From NCBI GenBank assembly GCA_949126835.1, contig OX421506.1, positions 23,335,301-23,399,300 on the forward strand: a DNA stretch of 64,000 nt, given 5' to 3'. Positions within the stretch are counted from its first letter, which is position 1; every line of letters starts with the position of its first letter. Source of the stretch: Anisus vortex. Its lineage: Eukaryota; Mollusca; Gastropoda; Planorbidae. Below, piece after piece: positions 19,499 to 31,300 of this stretch. The notes below the pieces were generated by a model. That model saw only the letters and a list, made by a program, of their open reading frames with translations, had not been told where the DNA came from and did not search any database. A program made the translations under genes and the position numbers.

Positions 19499-20584
19499 TC
19501 GTATTCCCTTTTAGACCATGTTGGGACCAGTGAGGCAACGTTCACACATTTCTGTGGCCTGGGCAGGCAAGATGGGATTGCTAGCCTATACATATTCGTG
19601 GCCGGGGCTTTGTGCAACCCCTTAGTGACCAGATCATGTCCTCTGGTGCTCTAGCCAACAAGTTCTTTGAGAAAACTTTATACAATATACAGCATAGTAT
19701 AGTAGGCCTATTGTCTATTATAGTCTAGCATATATTATAAAATATACTTTAATACAGTGTAGGCCTAGTAATAGTAGTATAATATATTTTCTATTTGCAA
19801 TAATAATAACACCAAGGCATTCATTATGTGCTTTTCTTAAACATATTTTTAATAGAAAGACTAAATCCGATCAGGCTTACGTCTATGATAAATTTATAAA
19901 ACTACAATCTATATAAGATAAGATAAGAAAAATTATTAGAAAAACACGTATTCTTTATTTATAGCCTTTTGGGAAAACTGTGTGTGTTTTAGTTTTATTT
20001 CTAGGAAATCGTCTAGTCGTACAAGTCGTAAAAGTTGTATAAGAGAAAATTTAGTTGGAGTAGAAAGCATTGTTGTTGACTGTGGATATTATTGGCTTTG
20101 CTGTCTCCAAACAATGGCGGACGCTAAAGAAAAGTATTTAAATCTTTTTTTTTAATAACGTATAATTAATATTATTCTGTTTTAAGTAAGGAAGTCTGAG
20201 GAATAGTCTAATAAGATGTACATGTATATATCCATCTTTATATCTATCTATCCATCTATCTATCTAACAATTAATTGTCGATAAGGTCACTAAGGCTTGC
20301 AGTTCTGGATGATTGTGTCGCGGGTTGCTGGATCATTTCAGAAGTAGGGTCTTCTTTAATAGCTAAATGATTTGAATATATTCCGTGGGCCTATTTTTTA
20401 TGACTTTGTTACTCAATGTTTTAAAAACTATTACTTCAATTAATAATAATTATTCTTATAATGTAATTTATTTGTTTGCTGAAGCAAAATAATGTTCTTG
20501 GGTAAAGTTTAAACGAATAGGAAATTAACTATAACAATTTTACTCTGATTAAATATTGTCGAAAAAAAGAAATATAGATCTATG

Positions 20585-21228
20585 GGTTCATATTTATAAA
20601 TCAAATCAGCTTATCAAACAAAACAAAACATTAGGATTCATAAAAAGGAACTTTTACTAATGTAATAAGAATATAAAACTAAAAATCTATATCACATTAA
20701 TTAGGCCTATACTAGAATATGCAGCTTCTGTATGGGACCCATCAACTAAAATTTAAAAATTAGAACAAATTCAAAAAAGAGCTGCAAGGTTCATAACCAG
20801 TGAATGAATATTCCCAACTAACAAGAGTAACACCATTAGTCAAATCACTAAACCTAGAAACACTAGAGTCACTAGAGGACAGAAGGGCAAATAGTAAAGT
20901 AGTAGTAGGCCTAATAATACATAAGGCATTAAACTCTAATAATTTGGAAATACAACCCAATAGCAACCTGTTGCAAAGCTCAGATAAACATAAAGACAAA
21001 AACACTTTCCTTGTCCCTTATGCAAGAACAAATGCATATAAGCACTCTTTCTTCCCGAGTGGCATTCGGGCATGGAATGGGTTGCCTGAACAAACCAAGA
21101 AAACCAGTAACTTAACATCATGTAAAACATTAATAAAAATGCAAGACTAGACTCGGACCACGGATGAGCGTAGGACGCAATAATCTTCTTTATAGAAGGA
21201 GCGGCTGTAATGTATAAGATAAGATATT
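20585..21228 (+). pseudogene. 5'-truncated LINE: end of ORF2 plus 3' UTR (Jockey/CR1-like)
   Basis: Reading across frames: LIRPILEYAASVWDPSTK (20700-20752), QIQKRAARFIT (20768-20800), then 20800-21150 EYSQLTRVTPLVKSL, LETLESLEDRRANSK, and HSFFPSGIRAWNGLPEQ with terminal TSCKTLIKMQD, stop. The 'YxxSFFPxxIRxWNxLP' block is characteristic of CR1/Jockey-type C-termini. The 3' UTR ends GGAGCGGCTGTAATGTATAA followed by GATAAGATA units. The RT catalytic core is absent and frames are broken. This copy defines the family whose 3' ends recur at 13.8, 17.6, 18.5, 22.5, 25.0, 34.7 and 61.6-62.0 kb. Confidence 0.85.
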
Positions 21229-21229
21229 G

Positions 21230-22488
21230 AAAGTCTACAACAGCCTATAGATATTATAAACGCTCAGTTCCCCAGACTGTCAACCAAAAACCCACTGACA
21301 CATCGCGGGTTCTATCCCTGCCACCGACCGATCCCTGCACGAGTTTCGGGACTAGAAGACGTAATAATCTTCTAGAGCGCACCGAGCATGCTAAAATAGC
21401 ACGGATAGAAGCGCTATATACATAAACATTATTATTATTAATAAAAAGAACTGTTTTTTTACTTTTCGGATTGACATTGGTGTCGCTCATTAACTAGATC
21501 TAGACGACCTAGATCTATATAAACAAAATTATGGAGTTTGGGGTGTGTGGTGGTGACATTTGACATTTGTCGATGTGAGGGTAGTGGCGAATTCACGATA
21601 AAATATTGACATCAACAATGATAAATCGGTATGGTTAATTTTTAAAACAAACAACTATTGATTGAATAGTTATAATTCGTAATTCAACGCTTAGCAAAAA
21701 TTACTAAAATCATTCTGTTACACATTTTTGAACCTATAAAAACTAAATCGTAGGCCCTACGTAAAAATGCGGAGGTAAGAAAGAGAAGGGGAGTAGCCTA
21801 AGCTCATGATATTTATGTATTAGCTGAGTCCTTAAATTAAATTAAACTTTGACAAAAATAAAGGGGGGGGGGCAAGTAGGAAGAGTGTAAAATGTTCTTA
21901 AAACAAAAATTTACCTAAAACGGATTAATTATTAAATTAATAGATAACTATTTTCGTATATGACAAAAGAATAGATCATTTTCTTTTTCATTTGGTATTT
22001 TAGACAATAATCAACTGTGCCGCTGGTTAAAAAAGAGAAGCATAAAGGGAAGTAATTTCAATCATTGAGGAATTAAAAGCATTTCCTCAGTAGCGTACCT
22101 TTAGAATATAAAAAAAAACTGAATACTGACGCACATAAAAAAGCAGCAATGAAAATAAAATCTTTAAATAGTAACTATAAGAGGACTCGTGAACATAATT
22201 TGCCCCCTTCTCCCCTTTGTACTCCCCGTCTCACCATATTCCTCTTACCGCCTCAACTCTGCACTATTTGCACCACCTCTCTTACCATACAATCCTGGCT
22301 ACTACACTACAATAGAACTAATCTTTTTATTAGTGGAATATCAGGGAGGGAATTTTCTGGAAAAAAAATGGGTTTCAGGCAACCATATTTACAGCACATA
22401 CAAAAATGTATTCATGTATAGTCTAATATTTGTTGCAGAGTTGTAGACAAATGGAGTAAGCTTAGACTAATAAACTGTTTTACAAAAT
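21230..22488. other. Unique AT-rich sequence, no gene seen
   Basis: A small tRNA-like/low-copy fragment may lie at 21280-21360 (TCGCGGGTTCTATCCCTGCC), but it was not assignable. A (TTA)n run is at 21428. Confidence 0.4.
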
Positions 22489-22489
22489 C

Positions 22490-22795
22490 TTATCTTATAT
22501 ATTACGGACGCGTCTTCTATAAAGAAGATTATTGCGTCCTACGCTCTTCTGCGGCCTGAGTCCAGTATTGCATTTTGATTCGTGTTTCAAATGGTATTAC
22601 GTTACTGGTTTGCCTGGTTTGTTCAGTCAGCCCATTCCATGCCACTCGGAAAGAAAGAGTACTTATCTGCATTTGTTATTGCATATGGGTCAAGAAAAGA
22701 GTTTTTGTCCTTATGTTTATCTGAGCACTAACAGAATGTTATTGTGCTGTACATCTAAGTTAGACTTTAATGCCTTATGTATTACTACTACTTGA
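22490..22795 (-). mobile_element. LINE 3'-end fragment
   Basis: Antisense copy covering the 3' UTR and the last ~75 codons (ACGGACGCGTCTTCTATAAA, CCCATTCCATGCCACTCGG, GTTTATCTGAGCACTAACAG). Confidence 0.8.
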
Positions 22796-22799
22796 CTCG

Positions 22800-24995
22800 T
22801 TGGCCATCTGCCTCCTAGAGAGAAATATACCATTGCTTAATGATTCAAAAAAGTATGTTAGATTTTCTCACTTTTATATGAAAGCACAATGGCGGACTAT
22901 TTTGACACTTGGAAGGCAATGACAACCACAGAATAGGTATATCTAGTCTGTGTTGACAACCAGTAAATACATAAACGATACATCTCTAAACACCAAACAA
23001 AACAAAAACCATGGAAATTCCCAAAGTATGGGGAATATCCCATTGTAATGGTTCGTTTTATCAACCTAGGCTACTAGAGCGAGATAGAAAGTTTTCTTTG
23101 AAAGTGTTGACTATGGGGAAACAAGGAAATCAAAAGCAAAACAATGAGATACAAGTGTTTACATGTTTGATATGTAAAAGCAAGAACGGATGGTACATCT
23201 TACGTTTGGAGGTGTGTGTGTGTGTTGTTGTTTTTATCCTATCGGAGTATATTTTGTCCGCACGATGCCTGAAAAGGAAGAAAAGCAAGTTTATTTGTTA
23301 TGTCTTTTCAAATATATTTAAAGTACATTAATACTAATGATATAAAAAACTTTAAAAAGCATAATATCATTATTATATCGTATAGATCTAATTTTTATAA
23401 ACATTTACCAGTTTCTATGCCCGTTAAAATGGCGGAGAAACGAATGACTATTATAAGTTATTTTTTTTTTCATATTTTATAATAACTTTATTTTATCTTT
23501 TTGTTTGTTATGTATCACTACTAGATGTTTTATTCGTAAAAGTCAAATTACTGGTAAATTGAATTTTATTGGAACTAAAGATGATCATGACAATAGAAAT
23601 GTCGATATCTTCGATTTGGTCACCCTCGAAGTACTGGTAATAAAAGTATAATCATTAGTTATCAAACGATAGGCCTAAAATTTATTCGATACAACCGTCC
23701 TTCGTTTACCAAGATTAATCAGTTATAGGGCCTATTCTTATCCCGAGAAGTGAATTTTCGTGAAATCGGATTCTTTATTTAAAAATCTAATAAGCTTATT
23801 TTCGTATTTAAAGCATAGAAAACCTTTTCACGTTCCTCTGTTGTGATTTAAAAAACAACAACAACATCATTTGAACTCTCTAAACATGAAATAACCTTCC
23901 TTTAGTAACCACATTACACTCGTATCATATAAAATATAAAGTAGACAGTGTGTGTGTGTGTTCAACCAATCATGTAAGTTAATTTAAAGACACGTGACCT
24001 TATTGTATCATATTATACTTTTGCTATTTCACTTCCGACAAGTGTTTTTGCGATCGGCTACCATTCTCCAGTTAGTATATAGCTTTTTTTTCTTTATTTT
24101 TTTCTATATCAAATTTATCCTCCTTTTAAAAAAAATATTGTAAATCTACGACACACACCGGGCCATTTAGATTTTTGTTACATAAAAAGATTTGGCTATT
24201 TTCGAACCGATTACAATATTTATTTTTAAATTACTTTCCTAAAATTATTTTTAATTTTTAGATTTATAACTTTCTGTTTATTGTAGTTTATAAAATGTTT
24301 ATCGGCAGCTTATAGAGCCCTGTTTTATTTTCACCCGGGCAATGCTGGGCAATTTAGCTTGTAGGCCCTATAAAATAAAAGAGGAAATACGATGTATTAA
24401 ATTTACAAATATTGAATTATTGTTTTACATATGGTAAATTATAAACTTAGAGATGGATAGATGGATACACTACACAAGCAACAACTATAATATAATGATT
24501 TATATATATTCAGCCTAATTTCTGCATTACATTTTTACATACAAAGAAAGGTCCTTCGGGGTGTTCCGTTGGCTACTAAAACCGTAGATGGACACTGTTC
24601 TGTTAAGAAAGTGTCCTTATATTTTGTGATCCTTGAGAAAGTCTAAACTATGCTTCAATATCCCCCAAAGACCCAAATTGGGCCCAAATATATTGTCCGA
24701 ATGTCAAATCTAAAGACGAGTAAAAAAAAAAAGAGTAAAGAGGAGTAATTCAGTGGGTTAGCAAAAGAAGAATTTATTGAGTTAAGCCCCCTTTAACGAA
24801 GCAAAACAACAGACTGTCCAAATGATTACTTAAAGTGTGAAGATTCACGTTTTATATTCACGATTATGTTTTGAAACGGTGAAATTTGCCATTGCAGCAC
24901 AGCTCCAGAAAATGCACAATATGTAGGGCCTACACCAGATCTGCCCCCATATACCGTTAGCCCGGTCAAACTTATTTCCATACAAAAAAAAAGAC
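22800..24995. other. Unique AT-rich sequence, no gene seen
   Basis: 2.2 kb. Open frames such as 23011-23331 (106 codons) lack recognisable domains, and their composition matches the AT-rich background; I see no supporting splice or paralogue evidence. Confidence 0.45.
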
Positions 24996-24997
24996 TT

Positions 24998-25180
24998 TCT
25001 TATCTTATACATTACAGACGCTCATTCTATAAAGAAGATTATTGCGTCCTACGCTCATCCGTGGCCCGAGTCTAGTCTTGCATTTTTATTAATGTTTTAA
25101 ATGATGTTAAGTTACTGGTTTTCCTGGTTTGTTCAGGCAACCCATTCCATGCCCGAATGCCACTCGGGAAGACGTATTAT
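24998..25180 (-). mobile_element. LINE 3'-end fragment
   Basis: Antisense copy: ATACATTACAGACGCTC, GCGTCCTACGCTCATCCG, GGTTTTCCTGGTTTGTTCAG, CCGAATGCCACTCGGGAAGA. Very well conserved. Confidence 0.85.
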
Positions 25181-25199
25181 GTAAAGTAGACAAGTCAAA

Positions 25200-26358
25200 T
25201 AAAAATATAAATAAGAACAACAACAAAACAAAAACAACTATGACATTTATTATTTCAAAATTGCATAGGCTAGTGGTTGTCGCCAATGCGAGCCGCACTT
25301 CACTCAACATAGAGGCGCATTTGTCCACACCAGGTAGACTACAAGGCACCCTCGCCCGCCATGTTGGACAATATGTCCAACTCTTCCTGCCTTTTCTTTT
25401 TTTTTTTTCAATTATAATTAATTGATATTAAGCCACTATATCATGTGTTTATGTATACAGTAATTATTGTTGAATTTATATTGTTAGAATGTTTTTTAAT
25501 TAGCATATACACAATGTATTGAGTCTATAGATTGCGACCAGGCAAGTGCAAGACTACGACATGTTAGCACAGCTGTCACAACTTTGTCACTAAGTAGCCA
25601 AACCATGTTTTACTGAATACGTAATACCCCCCTCTCCCCACAACCCCCCTCCATGCTGCTTACCAGTTAACTAATCTCAACCAACAAAGTCTTTCCTCCG
25701 GCTGGCAGGTTCCGGTAAAAGTTTGCATAGTCTAAGTAACCAGGATTTGAGTTAAGTAACACCTCAAAGCGAGACCTAATCTCTTCTCCTCCACTGCCTT
25801 CCCCTCCTTTTTTTTAGCATCGTATTTGTCACACTATGTATATTCTGCTCAACAGGTTTTAAGGTGGGTCCAGCCACAGAATAGAAATATTTATTCTGTG
25901 GGGTCCAGCAGTGTTAGACCTAGCTGTGTATTTTACACAATGGAATAGGGCTGCAGAAAATATTCGTATTGCCAACTGTACGTTTGGTTTTTGCGAATCA
26001 AAAACATGTGTAACAGGCATATAATATCTAGATCTAGATTTAAAAGAAAAATAATGTATGGTCTTAGGTTCTAGCATATTTTTAAACATATATATAGGCT
26101 ATATATATTTCAAGGTTGGGAACGGGGGTGGGGTGGGGAATACACATAACTAATATAAAAATAGTTCTCGAAGAGACAATTTCAAGATCCCCTCTTGGAC
26201 CCATGATGACTCCCATAGGTTGATGATTTGTGGCATTAAAGAAGCAAGAACAATAGCCTACAACCCACAAAAGTTCGGAAGAAAAAATAAAGGAAGGAAG
26301 AGAACTTGTATAGGGTGGGCGAAAATGCCAACTGTCTGATAATTTGAAATAAGGGATC
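25200..26358. other. Unique sequence, no gene seen
   Basis: About 1.15 kb without recognised features; short open frames only. Confidence 0.4.
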
Positions 26359-26366
26359 GTGTATAA

Positions 26367-26561
26367 CAGGGGTCGGCAACCTTTTGACAATAATGTGCCT
26401 AAGTGGGATTTCTAATTCATCCAGCGTGCCAAAAGCCTAAAATGTATCCTATTCTAGCACTCAATTTATTGTAGAAAAGACTTTTGGAGGTCTTCCGCGT
26501 GCCATTGAAGATCGCTCTGCTTGCCAAGTCTGGCATGCGTTTCGTAGGTTGCCAATCCCTG
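26367..26561 (+). mobile_element. hAT-like MITE, complete, with 8-bp target duplication
   Basis: Left end CAGGGGTCGGCAACCTTTTG; right end CGTAGGTTGCCAATCCCTG, an imperfect inverse. Flanks GTGTATAA (26359-26366) and GTATATAA (26562-26569) match 7 of 8. 195 bp; reference copy for this family. Confidence 0.85.
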
Positions 26562-26569
26562 GTATATAA

Positions 26570-27424
26570 CACCCAACCTCTCTTTCCCCCTTTTCTTCTA
26601 ACCACCAAACCACTGCGTTATGTAAAACATATCATTGTTGATGGGTTATTTTCTTCTTCTTTAATTGACCACAAAGTGTTGAACGCATATGTTTTAGTCT
26701 ATAACTGATTGTTGAAAGTTTTTTTATGATTATTAAAGTTTGCCAGTCTATGTCGCATCTACAGTGTTATCAAAATGATTACTATTACGAATTATGTGAC
26801 TGGGTCATTATCTGTTTATAAGCTGTTCAGAAATGGTAACATTATCTGAGCATAAGCTGTTCAGAAATGGCAACAATATTGGTCCGGCAAAACATAAGTA
26901 GGCTATCTTATGTTCTGAAACTAAAACCCAAAAGGGATGGGGGCATGGACCCTGGTAGAATGTTATAGAGTCTCGATGTAACGACTTCTTCGCTTATGCG
27001 GTCCAATATTTGTCTTTGCTTGCTCCGATCCATTTGCTTGCATAAATTGGACCCTTTTCTTTCATAGAATTCCTGTGTTTAGAGTCTCGAGGCAAGCCTT
27101 TTATTTCAGGGTGTCTTTTGTGGCCTACCGTTCTTGATATGGAAAGCTTCGGGCTGTGATTGCACTTCGGTACCCATGGGTCTCCACTTCTGTACTTATG
27201 GGCCTCAAAGACTGGCGAAGTGTGTAAACCGCCGATACGTTCCCATTAAGAATACAACGGCAGGCGAACGCATGTGGGACAGCAGCTGGTCCGAGATCCA
27301 TTGCACTGCCGAGAGGTCTCGGTGGGGAGGAAGCAATGGACGCTGTAAAACCCGTCTCGAGAGCCACCCGGTGTCTGGAGGACTATACCTATAGTATAGG
27401 ATTTGGGCACGCCTGTAGACTGAT
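26570..27424. other. No gene seen; 27130-27370 is locally GC-richer
   Basis: 27130-27370 is open on several frames (about 80-90 codons each) and less AT-rich than its surroundings, but no frame shows a recognisable domain. It may be a degenerate transposon body linked to the MITE-like fragment at 27425-27490. Confidence 0.35.
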
Positions 27425-27490
27425 AAAATATGCATTTTCCGGTGGTCTTTTGCGACCCCCATGAAATGGTTCTTTGACCCATTAAGACTT
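27425..27490 (-). mobile_element. Fragment of 'GGGTCGCGACCC'-type hAT-like MITE
   Basis: CCGGTGGTCTTTTGCGACCC, CATGAAATGGTTCTTTGACC: the same layout as 28300-28380. Confidence 0.5.
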
Positions 27491-27973
27491 AACATATAAT
27501 GTTGGTATATTATTAAAACCATATTATTTTAATTTCTTTACAAAAAATCAAACGTAAACAAACTCAATCTTACAAAAAAAAAAAAAAACAACAATAGGCC
27601 TAATTAATTAAACAAATGTTTACTAAATCTAATCAAGGGAGATAAAAGTCTTTATTTTAAGTATCTGCGGCAATGATTTTATTAAATAATTTCTTTACAA
27701 CACAATTTGCATTTGAGAAAATAAAATATTGTAATGCGTATACCAGTACCGGTAATCAAATTGATAAAAATACGTAAAATGAACAATCAATTAATTAATA
27801 TTTTTAAATTCTAAATGTCATTTTTAAAACACCTTTTTAGCTACTAGCTTGTTTTTATTAGTACGCATTTACTTCTTTTGATAGAATATACCATATCATG
27901 TACTAAGGACAATTATTGAAAAGCCTTATTTTTAAGGTTTGAAGAATGAAAAGAAAATAGGAATAGTATAGAC

Positions 27974-28151
27974 CAGGAAGCGGCAGACTTGTTACGCAAA
28001 ACGATTTTCAATGGCACGCAGAATACTGCTAAAAAAAAAACTTCTATAATAAATAGAGTGCAAAAGCAGGATGACCTTTAGGCTGTTGACACTCTGAAAG
28101 AATTAGAAATCCCACTTTGGCACACTATTATCAAAATGTTGTCGTTCGCTG
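27974..28151 (-). mobile_element. hAT-like MITE with target duplication
   Basis: Inverted copy of the 26367 family (TTTTCAATGGCACGCAGAAT, TTTAGGCTGTTGACACTC, AAATCCCACTTTGGCACAC). Flanked by GTATAGAC (27966-27973) and GTCTAGAC (28152-28159), 7 of 8. Confidence 0.8.
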
Positions 28152-28249
28152 GTCTAGACTAAAGAGTGTTGGTGCCAGGGAACGTCCATGTTTGACCCCG
28201 CTACACACTGGGGAGGGCTGTGAGGTGGCACCATCAAAGGGTACTGTGC

Positions 28250-28380
28250 TGTACATTTTGTGGAAAACCTCAATAAAACCATCAAAACTAAGTGTTTTCC
28301 TATGGTCCTTGGCGACTTCCATGAAATGGTCGTTCGACCCCCCAAATGGGTCGCGACCCACAGGCTGGGAACCGCTGGGC
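28250..28380 (-). mobile_element. 'GGGTCGCGACCCACAGG'-type hAT-like MITE end
   Basis: Reads AAGTGTTTTCCTATGGTCC, ATGAAATGGTCGTTCGACCC, GGGTCGCGACCCACAGGCTG, GGAACCGCTGG. The terminal layout is that of the widespread hAT-type MITE 'CAGxGGTTCCCAxCCTG'. The opposite end was not located. Confidence 0.55.
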
Positions 28381-28389
28381 TAGAATATG

Positions 28390-31300
28390 TGATTAATATG
28401 TTAATATTCACAAAAACTAACTGGAGCACGAACAAAAATAAAGTTGGTTAACTGCTCATTTTATTCGACGATGAGCTCAAATCACTGCCAAAGATCACCG
28501 ATGCTGCCATACTTGACTTTATGGAGCTAGCATCTCTACTCGTAGGTGCTACAACGTTCATTACAACCCGGGCAGGGTGATAATAAGCTTATTATGAGAA
28601 TATATCTCATTCCCTGTTGATGTGAACACACACGAGAAGTCATAGCCAAAAGTAGGGCCTGTTTGTTTCATAGACCAACTCGTGTAGGCTATTAAATTAG
28701 CTTTATGCAGACAATTCTCTGGTAGTAAATATGAAATAGGGCCAATTTATATACAAGAAAAAGGACAGACATGAGTATTTAATTTTTAGTTTAAAATTCA
28801 ACTAATATCTTTTCACGTCTTTATTTTATTTTTAGCTTGTTAAATTTATTGACAAAAATAATGTAAAAAGAATGGTCAAATAAAATGAAACATAAAATTC
28901 AAATACCAAAACACAACGAACAAGTGTAACATAATTTTATGTAAATAATTTTAAAAAATACTATCTGACATCTTCTAATTAATCTTAGGCCTTCGTTATT
29001 TTTTCTTATTCTTGTACCGTATAATAGGTTCTATTATACCACTATACCCAATAAACTACCCTAGGCCTATTTAAATTTTAAATATTTCAAATGAATAATA
29101 TTTGAGAATCGCTATTACTCTAAAAATATTTTCCGCCTTTCAACTCGAAATAATACAAAAATGTTGCGACATCAATGTCTAGATCCGTATAGCTTAGTAA
29201 ACCCGCATATAGTAGGCCTCGATCTATGGGCTACCAAAATATTGCATCCTACATCATGTATTTTATTTTATTTTAAATTAAAAGTTTACCCCTATACTCC
29301 TATAGTATTTTTTTTTTATATCTTATTTGCAAAGTTAGTTAAGACCCCTCAAAAATACTGTAACTAAAATTAGTATTGAAAGCTTCTTGCTTATCTTTTT
29401 TTCGATTTAATAGATTTTCACTATAATTAAAACTTATTCCTCTTAATAAAATCTCAAGCATTAAGAGTTGGCATGTGTAACACCGAAAAAAAATGTGTGC
29501 CCACTAACCTAACACTGTGTGTGAAAAAGGGGGCACACGAAGCTATGTTCGTAAACAAACTAAGAAAAGAGTTTTAAAGTTGTGTTTTCTACCGGATTCT
29601 TCTCTGAACTATTTTGTACAACGAATTTTCACAAACTTTTTGGGATAAAGTTCATTATTTAATCAAGATAAAGCCCCAAAATGTAAGTATTTTAACTTTT
29701 AAGCTAAATCGTGATCTCTTGTGACACTTTTTTCTCTCTGCAGGACTAGAAAAAGTGACCTGTTTTTTTCTCGTCACTCAAGCGTTGAACTAGTGAACTA
29801 GGCTACAATTTAAGTGGCGAAACTAAACTATGTCACTCGTAATTCGTATTATGTTTTCGTTTACAAAGTTTTCTCATATCAAATTTACTAACTAAATCCT
29901 TGGGCCTTGGGTTTTATTTTATTTCTGAACTGATATATTTATAATTATTAATATTATTAATATTGATTAGGATTAGGACTATCTAGAATAGATCTAGGAG
30001 TCACTAGATCTAGGACGTCTAGGAGGCTATTTGAAAGTATTTGATACTAACTTTGTTGATTGTTAGGTAGGTCTAACAGTGGTAACAGTGAGTTATTAAA
30101 GTTTTAAAGTTAACCTAGCCTAAGACAGCATCTGCTGATCTAGACAGTCCGGCTAGACGTCTTAGACCTAGGCCTAATCATAATCATGTCTAACGGTAAC
30201 CTATCCCACTATACTACTATCGAGCCTATGCCTATACTATAGACTATAGTCCTCCTATAGGGCTATAGGCCTTTAAACTTTAATGAATGTATAGATTTAT
30301 TTATAGATCTACTTTGTGTACATTTCCTCATTTAATATGTTATGTTAGGTTTGTTAGCCTCTATTAGATGTCTATAGTATAGTATAATAATGACTATAGG
30401 ATAGGCCTACTCTATCTATAGTCTATTCTATATTATAGGACTAGTTATAATTTTATAAATTAGGCCTATAATTATAAAGTTAAGAGTTAAGAGGTAAAAA
30501 CAATTAATGACTTAGAAAAAAAGCTGTTTGTAGACCTTAAAAAAACAACTTTTGATGCTTGAAAAGTAATGAAAGGACCAGTTGTTACTATTTAATAATG
30601 TAATATATTGTTAAATATCCCCAATTAAAAATCATATAGGCCTACCGGTAAATTCTTCTATTTAGTGTATAAACTAAAGTAACCATTCAATGAAATAGTT
30701 CAATTTATATATTGATGTTATTGTGTATAGTCACTATTGTATAGGCTAGGCAGGCCTTTTATATAGTTGATGATTTACTGACTGACTTTGAAAAGAAATA
30801 TATTGGTGAATTTCTTTGTCCAGCAACCCAGCTTCTCTATAAAAATGTAATCCATAGTTCAAAAGGCCCCATCACAACAACCATACTATCGGGAAGAAGT
30901 TTCTTAATATTCAAAGTTAAAGTGGTTTTGTGCTGAGTGTCTACTTGTGCCACATAGACTACTTGTAACAGCAGAGCTGGATGCAATGTAAAGAAAAGCT
31001 AGAAATAATTAGATCTACCATAACCTACTGTCTATAATGTGGTTTAGTGAGAGACTAATAGATTGTTCCAAAAAAAATTAATATCTATTATATAGCCTCT
31101 ATACAAAATTGTAATTTAAGAAAATATACTCTCAAACTGTAAAACAATTATAGACCAAATTATTTTTTTTTATTTAAGACAAGATGCCAAACCTTAAAAG
31201 CTATGTTTTTGCTAAACCTAAGACATCTTTTTTTAAGCAACATTTATGAGGAGTTTCAAAAAGACCAGAAATGTTAGGACCTAAACGATTAGGTACAAAC

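Noticed and set aside
23011..23331. 106-codon plus-strand frame
   Set aside because: No recognisable domain, AT-background composition, no paralogue or splice support.
28117..28451. Open frames of 63-93 codons on both strands
   Set aside because: They lie across hAT-like MITE sequence and show no transposase motif.
28450..28580. Apparent protein-like stretch (LILFDDELKSLPKI)
   Set aside because: The frame is not maintained to the end of the stretch on careful base counting; no family recognised.
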